From: Endomychus coccineus
Lineage: Eukaryota > Arthropoda > Insecta > Coleoptera > Endomychidae
Length of the DNA stretch: 64,000 bases
Reading direction: 5' to 3'
Assembly: GCA_958510875.1 (NCBI GenBank)
Contig: OY294070.1
Span: 16,731,631 to 16,795,630, forward strand
Shown in pieces: positions 23,160 to 34,386 of the stretch (positions are counted from its first letter, which is position 1; the number at the start of each line of letters is the position of its first letter). The notes beneath the pieces were generated by a model. It searched no databases and had not been told where the DNA came from. It saw only the letters and a program-made list of their open reading frames with translations. The position numbers were made by a program, and so were the translations under genes.

Positions 23160-23822
23160 TAATTCACATTCAAGTCTCAGGGATGTTAGTAGAAATTTAA
23201 ATATTTCTGAAAGCCAAATCTGGAAATGTTTGATGAAAAGCGGTAAGAAACCTTTTAAACCGAAATTTTCTTCTTGAAGCTGGAGATGCTGAAGCATCTG
23301 AATGAAAAAAAAACATTTTGAACACGGTTTAGGCTACATTTACGACCAACGGCATTGCATCGTCACAAAATATCAGAATGTGGAGGTAAATGTTTTCTGT
23401 GGCATTTTAAACGAAAATATTATTGGGCCATACCTGTTCATGAAAATTTAAATGCTGCTAGCTTTCTTAGATTTTTACAAAATGAGTTTACCGTTGCACT
23501 TGATGGCCTTCCTCCTGTTTACCGCTACAATTTATACTTACATGTAGGATGGAACACCTATCTATAACGCTGTTAATGTGATACAGTGGTTAAATGATGA
23601 TTTTGTTGGATCGGACGCAGTAGTCCTCTTATTCGTATGCCGCCGAGATCCCCAGACATTAAGCCGCTTGAGTTCTTTTCGTTGGAGGACAATAAAAAAA
23701 TGAAGTGTTTGCCACAAGACCTCAGAACTGAGAAGAACTTTGTGATAGCATCGGAGAAGCTTGTCACAGTATAACTCGACAGCAGTTAAGTAATGTGATA
23801 ATCGGCAACGAATTGACAAGTG
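23160..23822 (+). pseudogene. Degraded Tc1/mariner-like transposase
   Basis: A third transposase relative. In shifting frames it gives VWCGILNENIIGP-like, ENLNAASFLRFLQNEFTVAL and LDGLPPVYRYNLYL, then a DG-PPIYNAVNVIQWLND-like segment around the second catalytic position, and RSPDIKPLEFF-like residues near 23645 (third block), ending CHSITRQQLSNVI. Stops and at least three frame changes break it, and the N-terminal DNA-binding half is unrecognisable. A piggyBac element has inserted just downstream (TTAA at 23891), and the matching 3' terminus may be the GGACACC...TATAG stretch near 26590. Confidence 0.65.
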
Positions 23823-24037
23823 TATGAGGGAATTTGGTGGATTAGTGGAAATTACAAAAATTCAACTTTTTTTTACAAATTTCTCATTTGTTAACACGTT
23901 CGCTGCCGAGGTAAAATTTCAAAATCTGACCTCACGGGCCAAGTTAATTTTCACCAATGAGGTACTTTTTGCAAGCATTCCCCATATTTGGTTTCATTCA
24001 ATACTTCATGGTTTTTGACATATTTTTGATTTTGATG

Positions 24038-24113
24038 GTGTATCATATGTGATACACTCGCCGAACAATAATAATTTTGTTGCTCTAGGCCGAGTGTATC
24101 ATTTATGATACAC
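24038..24113. repeat. piggyBac subterminal palindromes (left pair)
   Basis: Two 20-base palindromes built on GTGTATCA...TGATACAC at 24038-24057 and 24094-24113. Related ones stand near the right end at 26445-26462 and 26489-26508. Their symmetric placement suggests binding sites for the element's own transposase. Confidence 0.7.
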
Positions 24114-24376
24114 CAGTATTTTATGCTTTTTTTATTGTTTCAGATTGACGAGCGCCACAATGTCTTCTACTTCACTTCACTTCACGATTTACGTGCACTC
24201 TTGCACTGACTTAGAGCCTAATCTATCTTTTCTTGAAAAAAGAAAAAGATAGCTTTTGCTCTATTTTCTCATTTACAGCAAAAATGCACCTAAATCGATG
24301 TACTATTGTTATAGAAATAGAAGCTTCCAAGTGTTGGTGAAAAAGTGACTATAGAGACTACAGCGATAAATATGAA

Positions 24377-26172
24377 ATGGCAAAAAGGTTTTATTCAGAC
24401 AGTGAAACTAAAAAATGCATGAAACAGGGGAATACCCTGATACGGACATGAGTGACAAAGTTTTGGATGATTCCGACGCTGATCCAAATTACCAGGCAGA
24501 ATCGGAATCATATGATAGTGACGGTGATGATTCAATGCTACGGGCTAGTGCTTCAATTTCAAAACCTCAACCGGAGATAAATAGGATAACTAACCGATCT
24601 CCATCGCCTCAACCAAGTACAAGTAGAGGAATAAATCGACAACAACAAAATACAAATATAGCCAGTCAGTCTCCATCATCGCCCCAACCAGATAATAATG
24701 TATGCGACAATATTGTTTGGACCGATCCAGTAGGGACGCTGAAGGTATTTCAGTTTACTGGATCCAGTGGAATGGATCCCAACATTAGTGGTATTTTGGC
24801 GTTGGCAGACCCAATAGACTACTTTCAGCTCTTTCTTTCTTCGCAAGTTTTAGATAAAATGGTGAACGAGACAAATCTCTATGCAACACAGGTTTTGGCA
24901 AAAAGTGACGCTGCACCCAGTTCCCGTTTACATGACTGGACTCCTACAGATAGCAAGGAAATGATCAAATTCATCGGTTTATTAGGATGGATGGGTCTGG
25001 TCAAAGTGCCCAAATTGGCTGATTATTGGCGCCGAAGTGAGTTATATGCATTCTCACTTCCAAAAAAGACCATGTCGCGAGTTATTGCTCAGATTCTGGC
25101 ACTTCTCCAATAATGAGGAGGCTGGACAGACCAATCGTCTACGTAAAATAGAAAATATTCTTCGGATGTTTATAAACAGTTTCCAAAGTACATACACACC
25201 AGCGCAAAAAATATGTATTGATGAAACCATGATACCCTGGAGAGGGAGGTTGAGTTTCCGCCAATACATACCCTCCAAAAGACATCGTTATGGAGTAAAA
25301 ATTTACAAGTTATGTACCGATAAGGCACCTGGAACTTGTCGGTTTATGTTGGCAACGATAAAGCCGAAGACCCACATGTGTCTGCTTCTCAAAACGTGGT
25401 GATGAAATTGATTGAAGATCTTCTAAATAATGGTAGAACATTGTTCATCGACAACTTTTATACAAGTGTACCTTTGGCTTGTAAATTGCTCTCTCATAAT
25501 ACCCACGTCGTGGGCACTCTCCGCAAGAACCGAAAATATATTCCCCCAGAAATAAAATCTGCACGATTGCAAAAAGGTGAAATCATCGCTAAAGAATCCG
25601 CTGATGGAATAACCGTACTGAAATGGAAGGATAAAAGGGACGTGATGATGCTGACCACCACTCACAAGGGTACAGATACACATACTGTTACTTCAAATAT
25701 TGGGAGAGAAACTGTGAAACCTGTATGCGTTTTAGACTATGATGCCGGAAAATCGTCGGTGGATGTAAGCGACCAATTATCATCATATAACACATCTCTA
25801 CGTAGGTCGATAAAATGGTATCGAAAAGTAATCATCGAAATTTTGTGGGGAACCAGTCTCGTGAATGCTTACTTTCTCTATTGCGAAAATTCGGTACACT
25901 CTACAAAATTGACAATCACGCAATTTAGAGAGAGTGTTATACTATCGCTTCTCAATTCTGAACAAAAAGTAGAAGCCAAAAGAAAAATCCATCATTTGGT
26001 TCAACATGGTCAAAATAAAAGGGGTCGGTGCAACGAATGCTATAAAAAATTTGGTAAGCATGGTAAAGTGGTAGATGGCCAAAAAAAGATGGCTGCACAG
26101 GTGAAAACTGTCTGCGATCAGTGTGAGGGAAATCAATTTTTTTGCAGAGAATGTTTCAACCGTTGTCATTGA
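24377..26172 (+). pseudogene. piggyBac transposase, three frameshifts
   Basis: This DDD transposase excises and inserts at TTAA without leaving a footprint. A probable start at 24377 reads MAKRFYSDSETKK; a shift in the A-run at about 24408 leads to HETGEYPDTDMSDKVLDDSD, an acidic N-terminus. The core follows: WTDPVGTLKVFQFTG, IKFIGLLGWMGLVKVPKLAD, then a second frame change at about 25080. Then ICIDETMIPWRGRLSFRQY (first Asp), a third change at about 25340, LFIDNFYTSVPLACKLL (second Asp) and DYDAGKSSVDVSDQLSSY (third). The C-terminal cysteine-rich domain is complete (CNECYKKF, CDQCEGNQFFCRECFNRC). All functional residues seem present, so decay is recent. Confidence 0.9.
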
Positions 26173-26589
26173 TTATTATTTTCAAATGTATTTTTCTGAC
26201 GCATTCAAACTTATTTTTACGTTGATATAATTACTTTTTCTTTGTATTCATATGAATAAATCAAATTACTTTACTGCCATAAGTATTTGTTTTATACCCA
26301 CACAATAGTCCCCACCAAAACCCCCCAGGCCAAAACTTTAAGTTTCTCTTTATGCTGCCAGGCCGCAGAGACCATAAGCTAATGTATTTCTTATTGCCGA
26401 TGTATTCTAGGGAATACACCGCTGTTCAGACAGAATAATAGTCGGTGTATCATTTAGGATACTTCCAGCCTGTGGAAAGCACTACATGGTGTATCATAAG
26501 TGATACACCCGGCAGCGAATGTGTTTTTAACGATAAAATTGTTTAATAATAATTTGTATTAGTGTCGATAAAAGTAAATTTTCTTTTCT

Positions 26590-26875
26590 TGGACACCTTA
26601 TAGTTTAGAACACTGAAAATCGGTACAGGTAAGTTCAACGTTATCCTGAATAAGAATCCGTCATCTGTTTTTCTCTAAAAAAATCCCTAATAATGCTTTT
26701 TGAAATTTAAGCCAATGGAAGTGGTCGTAGGTGGCCATGATTACAGCCCAAAACTAAAGTTATCCACTAGTTTAATGCACATTTTGAATACCAACCTAAC
26801 AATAAAAAGTTTATCAAAATCCGCCAAAAAATACAAAAGTTACAAGGGCGGTAAATTCTTAACGTGGACCCCCTG
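26590..26875. repeat. Terminal parts of Tc1/mariner-type elements
   Basis: TTGGACACCTTATAG near 26588-26603 resembles a mutated element end (GGACACCCTGTATA type). AACGTGGACCCCCTGTATA at 26861-26879 is a second, cleaner one with TA next to CCCTG. Neither has a full partner in the window. The first may be the displaced 3' terminus of the transposase remnant at 23160-23822. Confidence 0.35.
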
Positions 26876-26999
26876 TATATGCATGGTGCATAAAATTCGC
26901 GCCTTAAGTTATGACTGCTTGTGGAACCAGGCAGAGGAGTGAACCGACGTGCCGCTGCACCACACACTCGCTTCCTTTTTTGTTTGTACGTCGTAGAAA

Positions 27000-27559
27000 C
27001 ATTGATTAACGTATTATTAATTATTAGGTTAGGTTAGACTTTAATCAATGGTAGAAATCCCTGCTCTGATTGTTTCGTATCACGCCTTGGCGATCAAGTG
27101 GAGTGGACGGAAGAATTTTTGTTTCATATTCCGGTGCGAGGTGTTACTACCGTTCGAATTGTTGACCCAGAGCGCACTTTCGCATTATTCTACATTACAT
27201 TTTTACATGTAGGTGTTTCAGTAGTTCAATCATCACACCATTCCTTTACTTTTCAACGAGCTTTTCAAACAGCATTCAAATGAAATTAGAATAATGATTC
27301 ATACGTCAAATCGGTTCGCTTGGCTGGGGTACTGGGTGTCAATAATAATTATAATAATCGCGTTTATTGATAGAAGCTTAATGAACAATGCTAACAATAA
27401 TTAGTTCATAACTATCAAAAGGCAATGCTATCATGTCTGAGTTTCATTGGATTGTATAAAAAAAGCTATGATCGATCGATCACCTGACCTCCTTCGCTTT
27501 TATTGAAAATTCAGCACTGATCCTGCCGTTGTGTGATCATGTGCGAAGTGGAATTTTCG
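27000..27559. other. No gene seen
   Basis: The 61-codon open stretch at 27098-27283 has no recognisable features. GATCGATCGATCA at 27472-27484 is a small palindrome. Confidence 0.35.
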
Positions 27560-27830
27560 AGGATGGGTTTCCAAATGTTGGAAAGGTAATATTCTGAGTC
27601 ACCGCTTAGATTATTTGAATGTGTTAGAATTTCTATCGCTTCAAGAGTTTTTCGCTGATAGAAGTTTGGGGCTCAGGCTAGGATTGTAGTGTTTTCGAAA
27701 AGGATTTGATGATTAACGTCAAGTGCAGATCTACTTGTGTCACAGAAGTTTGGGGCTCAGGCTAGGATTGTAGTGTTTTCGAAAAGGATTTGATGATTAA
27801 CGTCAAGTGCAGATCTACTTGTGTCACCAA
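27560..27830 (-). pseudogene. Penelope-like GIY-YIG tail fragment with internal 84-bp duplication
   Basis: On the minus strand the frames read DVNHQILFENTTILA, APNFYQRKTLEAIEILTHSN and DSEYYLSNIWKPI, the H...F.NT.IL...F..RK.LEAIEI ending of the Penelope-like GIY-YIG nuclease. An exact 84-bp tandem duplication (27661-27744 and 27745-27828) doubles part of it. Only this C-terminal tail survives. The sequence differs from the copies at 8660 and 11112, so it belongs to another Penelope-like family. Confidence 0.55.
27661..27828. repeat. Exact 84-bp tandem duplication
   Basis: GAAGTTTGGGGCTCAGGCTA and the following bases are repeated without a mismatch. The identity means the duplication is much younger than the Penelope-like fragment that contains it, or that it is an assembly artefact. 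Confidence 0.9.
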
Positions 27831-27930
27831 GATTTAGAAACCTCTAATAAAAGACGTTAAGAAATACTCTAAGTTGCATTGAGATTTTATCTAAATGATC
27901 TACATAATGGATTACACAACTCATGTTGTG

Positions 27931-27987
27931 ACCAGAGAGATGTAAGAGTCTTAACATCTCTCTGGTTGTGACTGACAGCGCTGTCAG
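27931..27987. repeat. Two adjacent hairpins
   Basis: ACCAGAGAGATGT pairs with ACATCTCTCTGGT across a 10-base loop (27931-27966), and CTGACAGCGCTGTCAG (27972-27987) is a perfect palindrome. Neither has a T-run after it. The function is unknown; small DNA-transposon relics are one explanation. Confidence 0.55.
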
Positions 27988-28069
27988 GTTGACTTTCGCA
28001 ATTATTCACACTATAATGTAACCTTGTTTTACACGAACCCTTACTGTCACATCAACAATAAAGACATAC

Positions 28070-28290
28070 AATAGATCATGACGTTGCATCGATGACATCA
28101 CTTGAATCTTGAAACGAGAATTTCGGATACTTCTGCAGGTTAAATATATAAGTGTGATACATATTTATAGCCAGAAAAACACGGTTGTCGTTATAGTTCA
28201 ATAAAATACTAGGATTTCATTTGGAAAAATGAAGATGGATGTCCTAAAAACAATACAAATCCATTCGGCGTAATCGTCTCCACAGTGGAT
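28070..28290 (+). repeat. Dispersed repeat, copy 1
   Basis: Shares TTAAATATAT, GATACATATTTATAGCCAGAAA, CAATAAAATACTAG and GTAATCGTCTCCACAG with the copy at 47580-47880, in the same order. No coding content. Confidence 0.5.
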
Positions 28291-28562
28291 TATGGACACA
28301 CACGCACACATACAGACATCATGTTAAAAATAGTCTAGATCGATCCAGAAATGCTTAAAACGGATATAATCGTGAAGAAAGAGAAATAATTCTTTTGGGC
28401 CGATTATACACTTCCTTTACATTATATACTGTACCTATAGTGAGCGAAGTAAAAATAACAAAACTTCAAATTTTATTTTAACAATGAAAATTGTTTGTTC
28501 CACTGTAAATGCCTTATACTCGGCATGGCCGTTCATTTTTGCTCCCCTTACTATATGCAGTA
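28291..28562. other. No gene seen
   Basis: AT-rich link between the dispersed repeat and the tandem array. Confidence 0.3.
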
Positions 28563-29310
28563 TAAGTCTTTGAAAAATTACCCAACCCCTATTTCCCACC
28601 CTTTGGATCAGGTACCTTGAAGGTGGTGTACCGATATGGATGAAATTTTCCACTTTTGGCGTTCAGACCAAAAGGCAAGCAACTGTCTACTTGAGTCTTT
28701 GAAAAGAATTACCCCATCCTTATTTCCCACCCTTTGGATCAGGTACTTTGAATGTGGAGTACCGATATGTATGAAATTTTCCGCAGTTGACTTTCAGACC
28801 AAGAGGAAAGTCACTGTCTACTTGAGTCTTCGAAAAATCTACCCCATTCCTATTTCCCACCTTTTGTATCGGGTACCTTGAAGGTGGATTACCGATATGG
28901 ATGAAATTTTCCACAATTGACGTTCACACGAAAAGGCAAGTCATTGTCTACATGAGTCTTTAAAAAAATTGCCCCATCCCTATTTTCCTCCCTTTGAAGC
29001 AGGTAAGTACCGAGTTTGATGAAATGTTGGACGCTCGAACTTCGAAACTTTCTACTTGAGATTTCTAAAAACTCCTCATCTCCTTTTCCCATTCCTTAAA
29101 GCTGATAAGTACCGATTTTGTCGAAATTCAGCACATTTAACCGTCAAACCAAAAAGAAAATCGCAGTCCGCATGCATTTCTGAATAAAGTACCCATACCC
29201 GTCCCCGTTTCCCACTCCTTGAAGCAGATGAGTACCGATTTCGATGAAATTTTGCACGCCCGATCTTCAATACAAGAGGAAAGTCACTGTCTACTTGAGA
29301 TTGCCAAAAA
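28563..29310. repeat. Satellite-like tandem array, about six units of 105-130 bp
   Basis: Units begin near 28565, 28695, 28825, 28955, 29060, 29172 and 29297. Each contains TACTTGAGTCTTTGAAAAA, CCCCATCCCTATTTCCCACC, a GATCAGGTAC-like word, TACCGATATGGATGAAATTTT and AAAGTCACTGTC. The first three units are closest; the last ones are more diverged and shorter. Short minus-strand open frames through the array are by-products of the repeat. Confidence 0.8.
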
Positions 29311-29499
29311 CTACCTTATCTGTCTGGAAAAATTACTGTGGGGTTAAAAGTAGTCTTCGTTTCTATAGCCCGGACAACGTAACGCTGTATCTTTTGCGAT
29401 AAAATGTAATGTTTTAGAGGTTTTGGTTTCTACACGATTGCCAAGATTTTCCATACCGAATCAGATCGCTTAGATCAGTTCATGATATTATCAGTAGTA

Positions 29500-29614
29500 A
29501 TATCCCTAGGACATTGATTGATAATAGACGAGATAATTTTATGGCAATCGAAAGCAACGAGCTTGAGAAATTTGTCATAAAATTATGAGGCATTTGTCAA
29601 TGTCCGAGGGATAT
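29500..29614. repeat. Long imperfect hairpin downstream of recombinase copy A
   Basis: ATATCCCTAGGACATTGA (29500-29517) pairs with TCAATGTCCGAGGGATAT (29597-29614) at 17 of 18 positions. Inside, ATAATTTTATGGCAA (29533-29547) pairs with TTGTCATAAAATTAT (29572-29586). It lies about 55 bases past the stop of the recombinase pseudogene, in the same relative place as the hairpins beside the other two recombinase genes. Confidence 0.75.
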
Positions 29615-29668
29615 TCGGCGGAAATTTTTTTAACAAAAAAATTTGTAAGTCAACAACGAAACATTTAT

Positions 29669-30739
29669 TTATTTATTAAAAGTACAGTTAGTGAAAGTAC
29701 AATTATTAAAATTTAACTTAACATTAGATTCGTTGCTGTTCTCTACTATAGAAGATCTATTACCACGCATAATATTTATGATCTTGTTGTGGTGTTCTTG
29801 ATCGAGATTTAAGTATGATTTTATAGAATTTTGACTGCTATGACCCGTAATATTCAGCAATTGTTGTCCTTTACATTCAAGCCAATTGCCTCAGCAGCAG
29901 ATTTAGTCCATCCATTTATTATATTTCTTCCAACAGGTACATTATCGTACCATTTGTTAGCTTCATTTCCAGTGTCGATTTGGTTTTAAGAACAGTCGTG
30001 GTGAGGAAATATTTTCGCCTCTTTTTGATATCAGCTTATGAAAAAGACGTACAGGGCAGCTTTGTCTTTCACTATTGAAAACCAACCATTTACTACATGC
30101 ACAGCTTTTCGAACCACCTTGGCACGTTTTATTGAACACCAGATTGTACTCAATGCGATTTGTTGGAGAGTCATCGTTATTTTTCTCGATTTGAAAAAAA
30201 TCCATCAGACAAGCAACTGCCTCTCCTCCTCGCCACGCTAATTCTACAGCAATGGTAAAATTTACGCATAAGACCTTCAGGAGTATTTTCATCCTATAGC
30301 AATATTATTTTGTTAACTTCAGACAAATTTAACGAAACTGAACTGGACTTACGTTTACATGGATCTGCTCGTAGTTTCTTCCTGATTGCATCGCGGGCAT
30401 CTCGGGCGGGTTTAAATACTATACTGTTAAACGGGTCAATCATAATATTATAGTCATTATAGTACTTTACTTGCAAAAGTATGCACGTTCCACATTGTCT
30501 TCACCGTGGCTTCTTTAAATTCGGTCCAGTCTTTCTTTCTCATATTGACCGCCCAATCTTTTAGTATCAACGCCAAGACTAAGCTTCTTTCTATGTTCAT
30601 TTAATTCATATTCTGGTTCGCAGCAAAATTCCATAAATATTCCCCAAATATATTTCTGACTGTAGGTTGTATTTCTGGGAATTTTTTCTTTGATTAGCGC
30701 ATTTATACTTTGAACATTCGCATTGCCAAAACGTGACAT
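29669..30739 (-). pseudogene. Crypton-like tyrosine recombinase pseudogene (copy A)
   Basis: A relative of copy B in the same orientation, more decayed. The N-terminal domain (from 30739) reads MSRFGNANVQSINALIKEKI and KYIWGIFMEFC. After frame changes come KYYNDYNIMIDPFNSIVF, LMRKFYH, LAWRGGEAVACLMDFFQ (first catalytic Arg) and CPVRLFHKLISKRGENI. INGWTKSAAEAIGLNVK is then joined directly to QQLLNITGHSSQNSIKSYLN, so the stretch carrying the H-x-x-R pair is deleted. The C-terminus is NNCTFTNCTFNK. With H-x-x-R gone and several frame breaks it cannot catalyse recombination. Copy B lies about 220 bases upstream in gene orientation. Confidence 0.8.
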
Positions 30740-30783
30740 TTTGAAATGTATTTGTCAAACTCAATCGTGTTGTCATAGTGATT

Positions 30784-30842
30784 GATAATTGCACTGAATG
30801 CAATTATCGTAGGTAATACCACACGAGCAAGCGCTCGTGTGG
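30784..30842. repeat. Two perfect hairpins between the recombinase copies
   Basis: GATAATTGCA / TGCAATTATC (30784-30793 and 30799-30808, 5-base loop) is followed by CCACACGAGC / GCTCGTGTGG (30819-30828 and 30833-30842, 4-base loop). Both stems are perfect 10-mers. They stand downstream of copy B (stop at 30961) and upstream of copy A. Confidence 0.8.
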
Positions 30843-30960
30843 TTGCCAAGCAACATTATTTGATTCTCAAATTCAAAGGAATTGCTATTTCGATAATCGC
30901 CGATAACACGAGTTGTATTTGTTAAGATTATTTCATGAATAAAATCGAAACCATTTTTAT

Positions 30961-32166
30961 TTATTTATTATAAATATTAATATTAAATGTACAGTTTGTG
31001 CTGTTGTATATTTTAACATTATCCATATCCAGTTCGTCCTTTTTGGTACTAGTAGATACAACCGTCTGCGTTGTGGATATATTTACATCTTCACTCCTAA
31101 GATTTGAAATTATTTTGGCATGGTGTTCCTTGTTGAGTTGTAAATATGGTTTTATTGACGTTGAACTACTATGGCCAGTGACTTTAATTATTTGTTGTTC
31201 TCCGATTCCGGAACTTGCCAACTGACTGACAGCTGTAGATCTATTTAAATGATTCGAAATTTTAACTTTTTTTGTATCTAAACCAATTTTTTCAGCTGCA
31301 GATTTGGTCCATTTACTAATTTCATTCATACTAATTGGCATATTTTTGAACCAAGGACTATTATTGTCTTTATACCAATTGTTGTTAACCGTCAAAAATA
31401 GCCGATCCGTTTTAATATTCACTCCTCTTTTTGATATCAGTTTCTTGAATAGTCGAACTGGGCAATTTTCTGGTTTATCTTTATTTGGTACAAGCCATTT
31501 ACTTTCCGCTATATTTCTTGCACCTCCTTGTGCAGTTTTCGTGAAAATTGGGTTGTATTCCAGTCTTCCTGATGGTGTTCCGTCGTTGTTTATTTCTTCT
31601 TTGAAAAAATTAACCAAACATCGACAAGCCTCGCCACCCCGCCAAGCCAATTCCACTGCAATTATATGATAAACTTTTCTCTACAGTCCATTTGGATTAT
31701 TTTCATCCCAACTTTGTACAATATTTGTCATTTCTTCAGATGTCAAGGATACAGAAGATATTTTTCTTTTTTCTGGAATACTTTACAGTCTTTTCCTTTT
31801 CATATTCCTGGCATTTCTAGCAACTTGAAAAGGTATATCTTTGAATGGATCTAAAGTACGGTTGTATTCGTTATAATATTTCTCTTGGAGCAATTTGGTA
31901 GTAGTATTCCACATAGTTTTCACTACCATTTCCTTATACTCACTTCCATCGATCTTTCGCATATTGAATGCCCATTCAGTAAGGATGTCCGCAAGTTTTC
32001 CATTCGATGTATTTTCTTCTAGAAGGTGATTTCCTTTTTCACAAAATTCTGTGAATTGTTTCCAAATGTATTTTTTGGACCGAATGGTATTTTGCGGTAT
32101 TAGGTCTTTAATTTCATTTCTTATTTGTTCAAGATTATAATCACCGAAGCGGCTCTTATCACTCAT
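30961..32166 (-). pseudogene. Crypton-like tyrosine recombinase (copy B), two in-frame stops
   Basis: A DNA-transposon type tyrosine recombinase (Crypton-like), which would join DNA through a covalent 3'-phosphotyrosine. The frame starts at 32166 (MSDKSRFGDYNLEQIRN) with a helical core-binding domain (KKYIWKQFTEFCEKG, ILTEWAFNMR). It is broken by TAA at about 31785 and TAG near 31680. The catalytic domain has ELAWRGGEACRC (first Arg), SNHLNRSTAVSQLAS (H-x-x-R), VTGHSSSTSIKPYLQ (His and the Tyr nucleophile), then a Ser/Thr-rich tail ending NSTNCTFNINIYNK. Both stops follow CTG, and the second replaces a codon that is ATG in copy A. All catalytic residues are retained. Similar recombinases were domesticated in animals (ZMYM/QRICH1-type DUF3504 proteins), but the stops argue against a host gene. 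Confidence 0.82.
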
Positions 32167-32229
32167 TTTGAAGTGTAAATTCGATTCAAGAATTATTGTT
32201 AATTTCCTTCATTTATGTTACAGCCTACT

Positions 32230-33620
32230 ATTCAATTTAACTAGGAACATTAATCCCGCATTTAATTCTGAAATTATGCAACTAACTTAACATTTACTTG
32301 ATATTTCAAACATCCTCTATTTCAGTTACCAATCACAGAGCGCGTCATTCGTAGTTTCGTCATTGCATGTCTAGTCTACTGCTTCTCGCTCGAGGTTATG
32401 TTTTGATAACATTTTGATTTAGTGATTTGATTAATCAACGAGTATGCAAAATTTGTCGAAAATTGTGAAGTTGATATGAATTAATAGTGAGTGCTTATTT
32501 AGTTTTGGTCAAAGTTTGGTGTTGTGTCATTATAGCAGCTTGCTAGTGGTAAGTTTGTGTTTTGATAATAACCAATCAGGAATCGAACTACAAAATCGAA
32601 AACACATCATATACATATCCAGTAGCCAATCAAGAGCCGAACTACAAAATCGAAAACATTATGTTTTCATTTATCAACACAAAAATTTCAACCAATCATA
32701 ACACGCTATTTTAGCATAAGTGAAATAATCAGTGTAATGTTGACATGATATTGAAATTGTTTCATATGACACAAAATGACAAAATTTGAATGGTTGTTGG
32801 AACTGTCAAAAAATTTTCAACAAAATTGACTACGAAGTAGAGCAACAATTTGAACGTTAGGACATCATAACTGATGGGTTATGGAGAATTATTAAATAGG
32901 CGTATTATAATAGCTAAGACGTCGTGTTCAGATTTTTGTTGCGCTCGTATGTTTCATGTTGCAATTATGGTATTTAGTTCTCACAGGTTTGGAAAAGCTG
33001 GCGAACATCTGCGAACTTTTTGCTCTCCGTGCTTTATGCGCGGCTGATTTATCGTACGTTAGAAATCCAATTTAGTAGCATCTGATTATCCTATTTGTAA
33101 ACAGGCGGAGTAATATGTAATGCAAGCTCATGTCGGTGCCTCAATAATTAGTAAGTGTTCAAGAGGTTGACGATCTCGCTTTGAATAAAATGTATACCTT
33201 ATATGAGGTGTGCGAGCAAGGAAATAGAAAAAAAATATACGGTGTGGTACCGGCTTCAAATACCTACTTATTTATCTCTCTAGGGAACGAATATTATGTA
33301 ACGTGTACCATAATATGTGAAGCAACCATCACAAAATTACGCGATTCGCGGCAATAAGCTCACGCTTTAAAGAGACATGTGGTGCGGGATAATTCAGCCT
33401 CCAGGATATGACATTAATAAATGCAGTAATATATACCTAGATAGTTTCAACGTGGGCATAATAACAGGTGCCTAATAATTGTATGGTATTGAACTGGATG
33501 ATATTTCTGAATTCAAAAATCGACTTAATTATGAACCTTCATGGTCATTTTGGCCATAAATTAACATAATTTCTGCTACTGTTCGATGTACTTACGTATT
33601 GCTCCATGGCTTTGGTCAGC
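32230..33620. other. No gene seen; one short tandem repeat
   Basis: At 32570-32665 a unit of about 58 bases (ACCAATCAGGAATCGAACTA, CAAAATCGAAAACA) occurs twice. Otherwise there is no coding similarity. Confidence 0.4.
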
Positions 33621-33639
33621 AGGAGACCACTGTTTGAAA

Positions 33640-34060
33640 ATATGGGTAAATCGAGCTGTAGCATTGGATATCTCCAAAGCATTTGACCGAGTCTGGAACC
33701 AAGGCCTTTTTCCGTCATATGGTCTTGTCGTTTACTAACAAGTTTTCTCTCAGATAGATCACTCCATATGCTGGTTGAAGGTAGTGATCGGCCGATGCCG
33801 ATATTTTAGTTGCTGATACCGATATAATATCGGTTTTCCACAGGAATCCATCGTGGAGCCAACGTTGTTTTGATGAATCAACGATGTGTTGGAAGTGGCC
33901 TCATGTCCCGTCCACACCTTTGCAGATGATAGTATACTTCATATCGCTTTGTCAACTTAGAACAGCTTCATTGTTCCTCCCGTTACTTTTCACAACCAAG
34001 GAACTTTTGAACGCAAGTGATCGCAGATTTCAAAAGTAATATAGAACTAACAATAAGGAT
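33640..34060 (+). pseudogene. Non-LTR reverse transcriptase fragment
   Basis: Frames read AVALDISKAFDRVWNQGLF (the first catalytic Asp block of a LINE reverse transcriptase), then after a shift a FLSDRSLHMLVEG equivalent, then INDVLEVASCPVHTFADDSI with the FADD active-site motif. Between them 52 bases of hAT-like sequence (33782-33833) replace the segment normally found before the PQGS block. It is the same family as 340-1060 and 57356-58620. Stops and shifts make it inactive. Confidence 0.75.
33782..33833. mobile_element. hAT terminal remnant inside the RT fragment
   Basis: TAGTGATCGGCCGATGCCGA and TACCGATATAATATCGG match the CCGATA-rich ends of the hAT element at 13723-16648. Only about 50 bases of end sequence remain, with no interior. 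Confidence 0.5.
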
Positions 34061-34386
34061 GTCGGCAAGTAGGCTCGATATACTAAGGTATTGTTCCTGG
34101 ATGCCTAGTATATTTTGAAAACATGTTACTTATTGTTCATTGTTTTTGGTACGTTCCTCCATTGGGTATCAAGGAATATTGAGACTTGAGTCATCGAAGA
34201 TTACAAAACTAATTCAGGACTAACAATGAGGATGATCTTGGATTTTCATGAACTGGACCATTATAATTTGCAGGGTCTAGAAAGAATGAACATAAATAAG
34301 TCTCATATAAACTATCCCAGTTGCCATTGGTATCTGATCTAATCATCCACAGAATCATATAATGTCGGACAATGTGAATCTTTATA

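Larger units (their letters stand above)
23895..26526 (+). mobile_element. piggyBac element with TTAA duplication
   Basis: TTAA stands at both ends (23891-23894 and 26527-26530), and the termini share CACGTTCGCTGCCG / CGGCAGCGAATGTG as short inverted repeats, matching the piggyBac pattern of TTAA targeting. At 2.6 kb it is about the usual full length. Inside each end lie palindromes of the form GTGTATCAT..ATGATACAC. The transposase gene is complete in outline but frameshifted. Confidence 0.92.

Noticed and set aside
28636..29270. Several open frames of 60-80 codons on both strands
   Set aside because: They run through the tandem array and repeat with it.
31304..31669. 121-codon plus-strand open frame with hydrophobic stretches
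   Set aside because: It is the antisense of the tyrosine-recombinase pseudogene, which has recognisable catalytic motifs.
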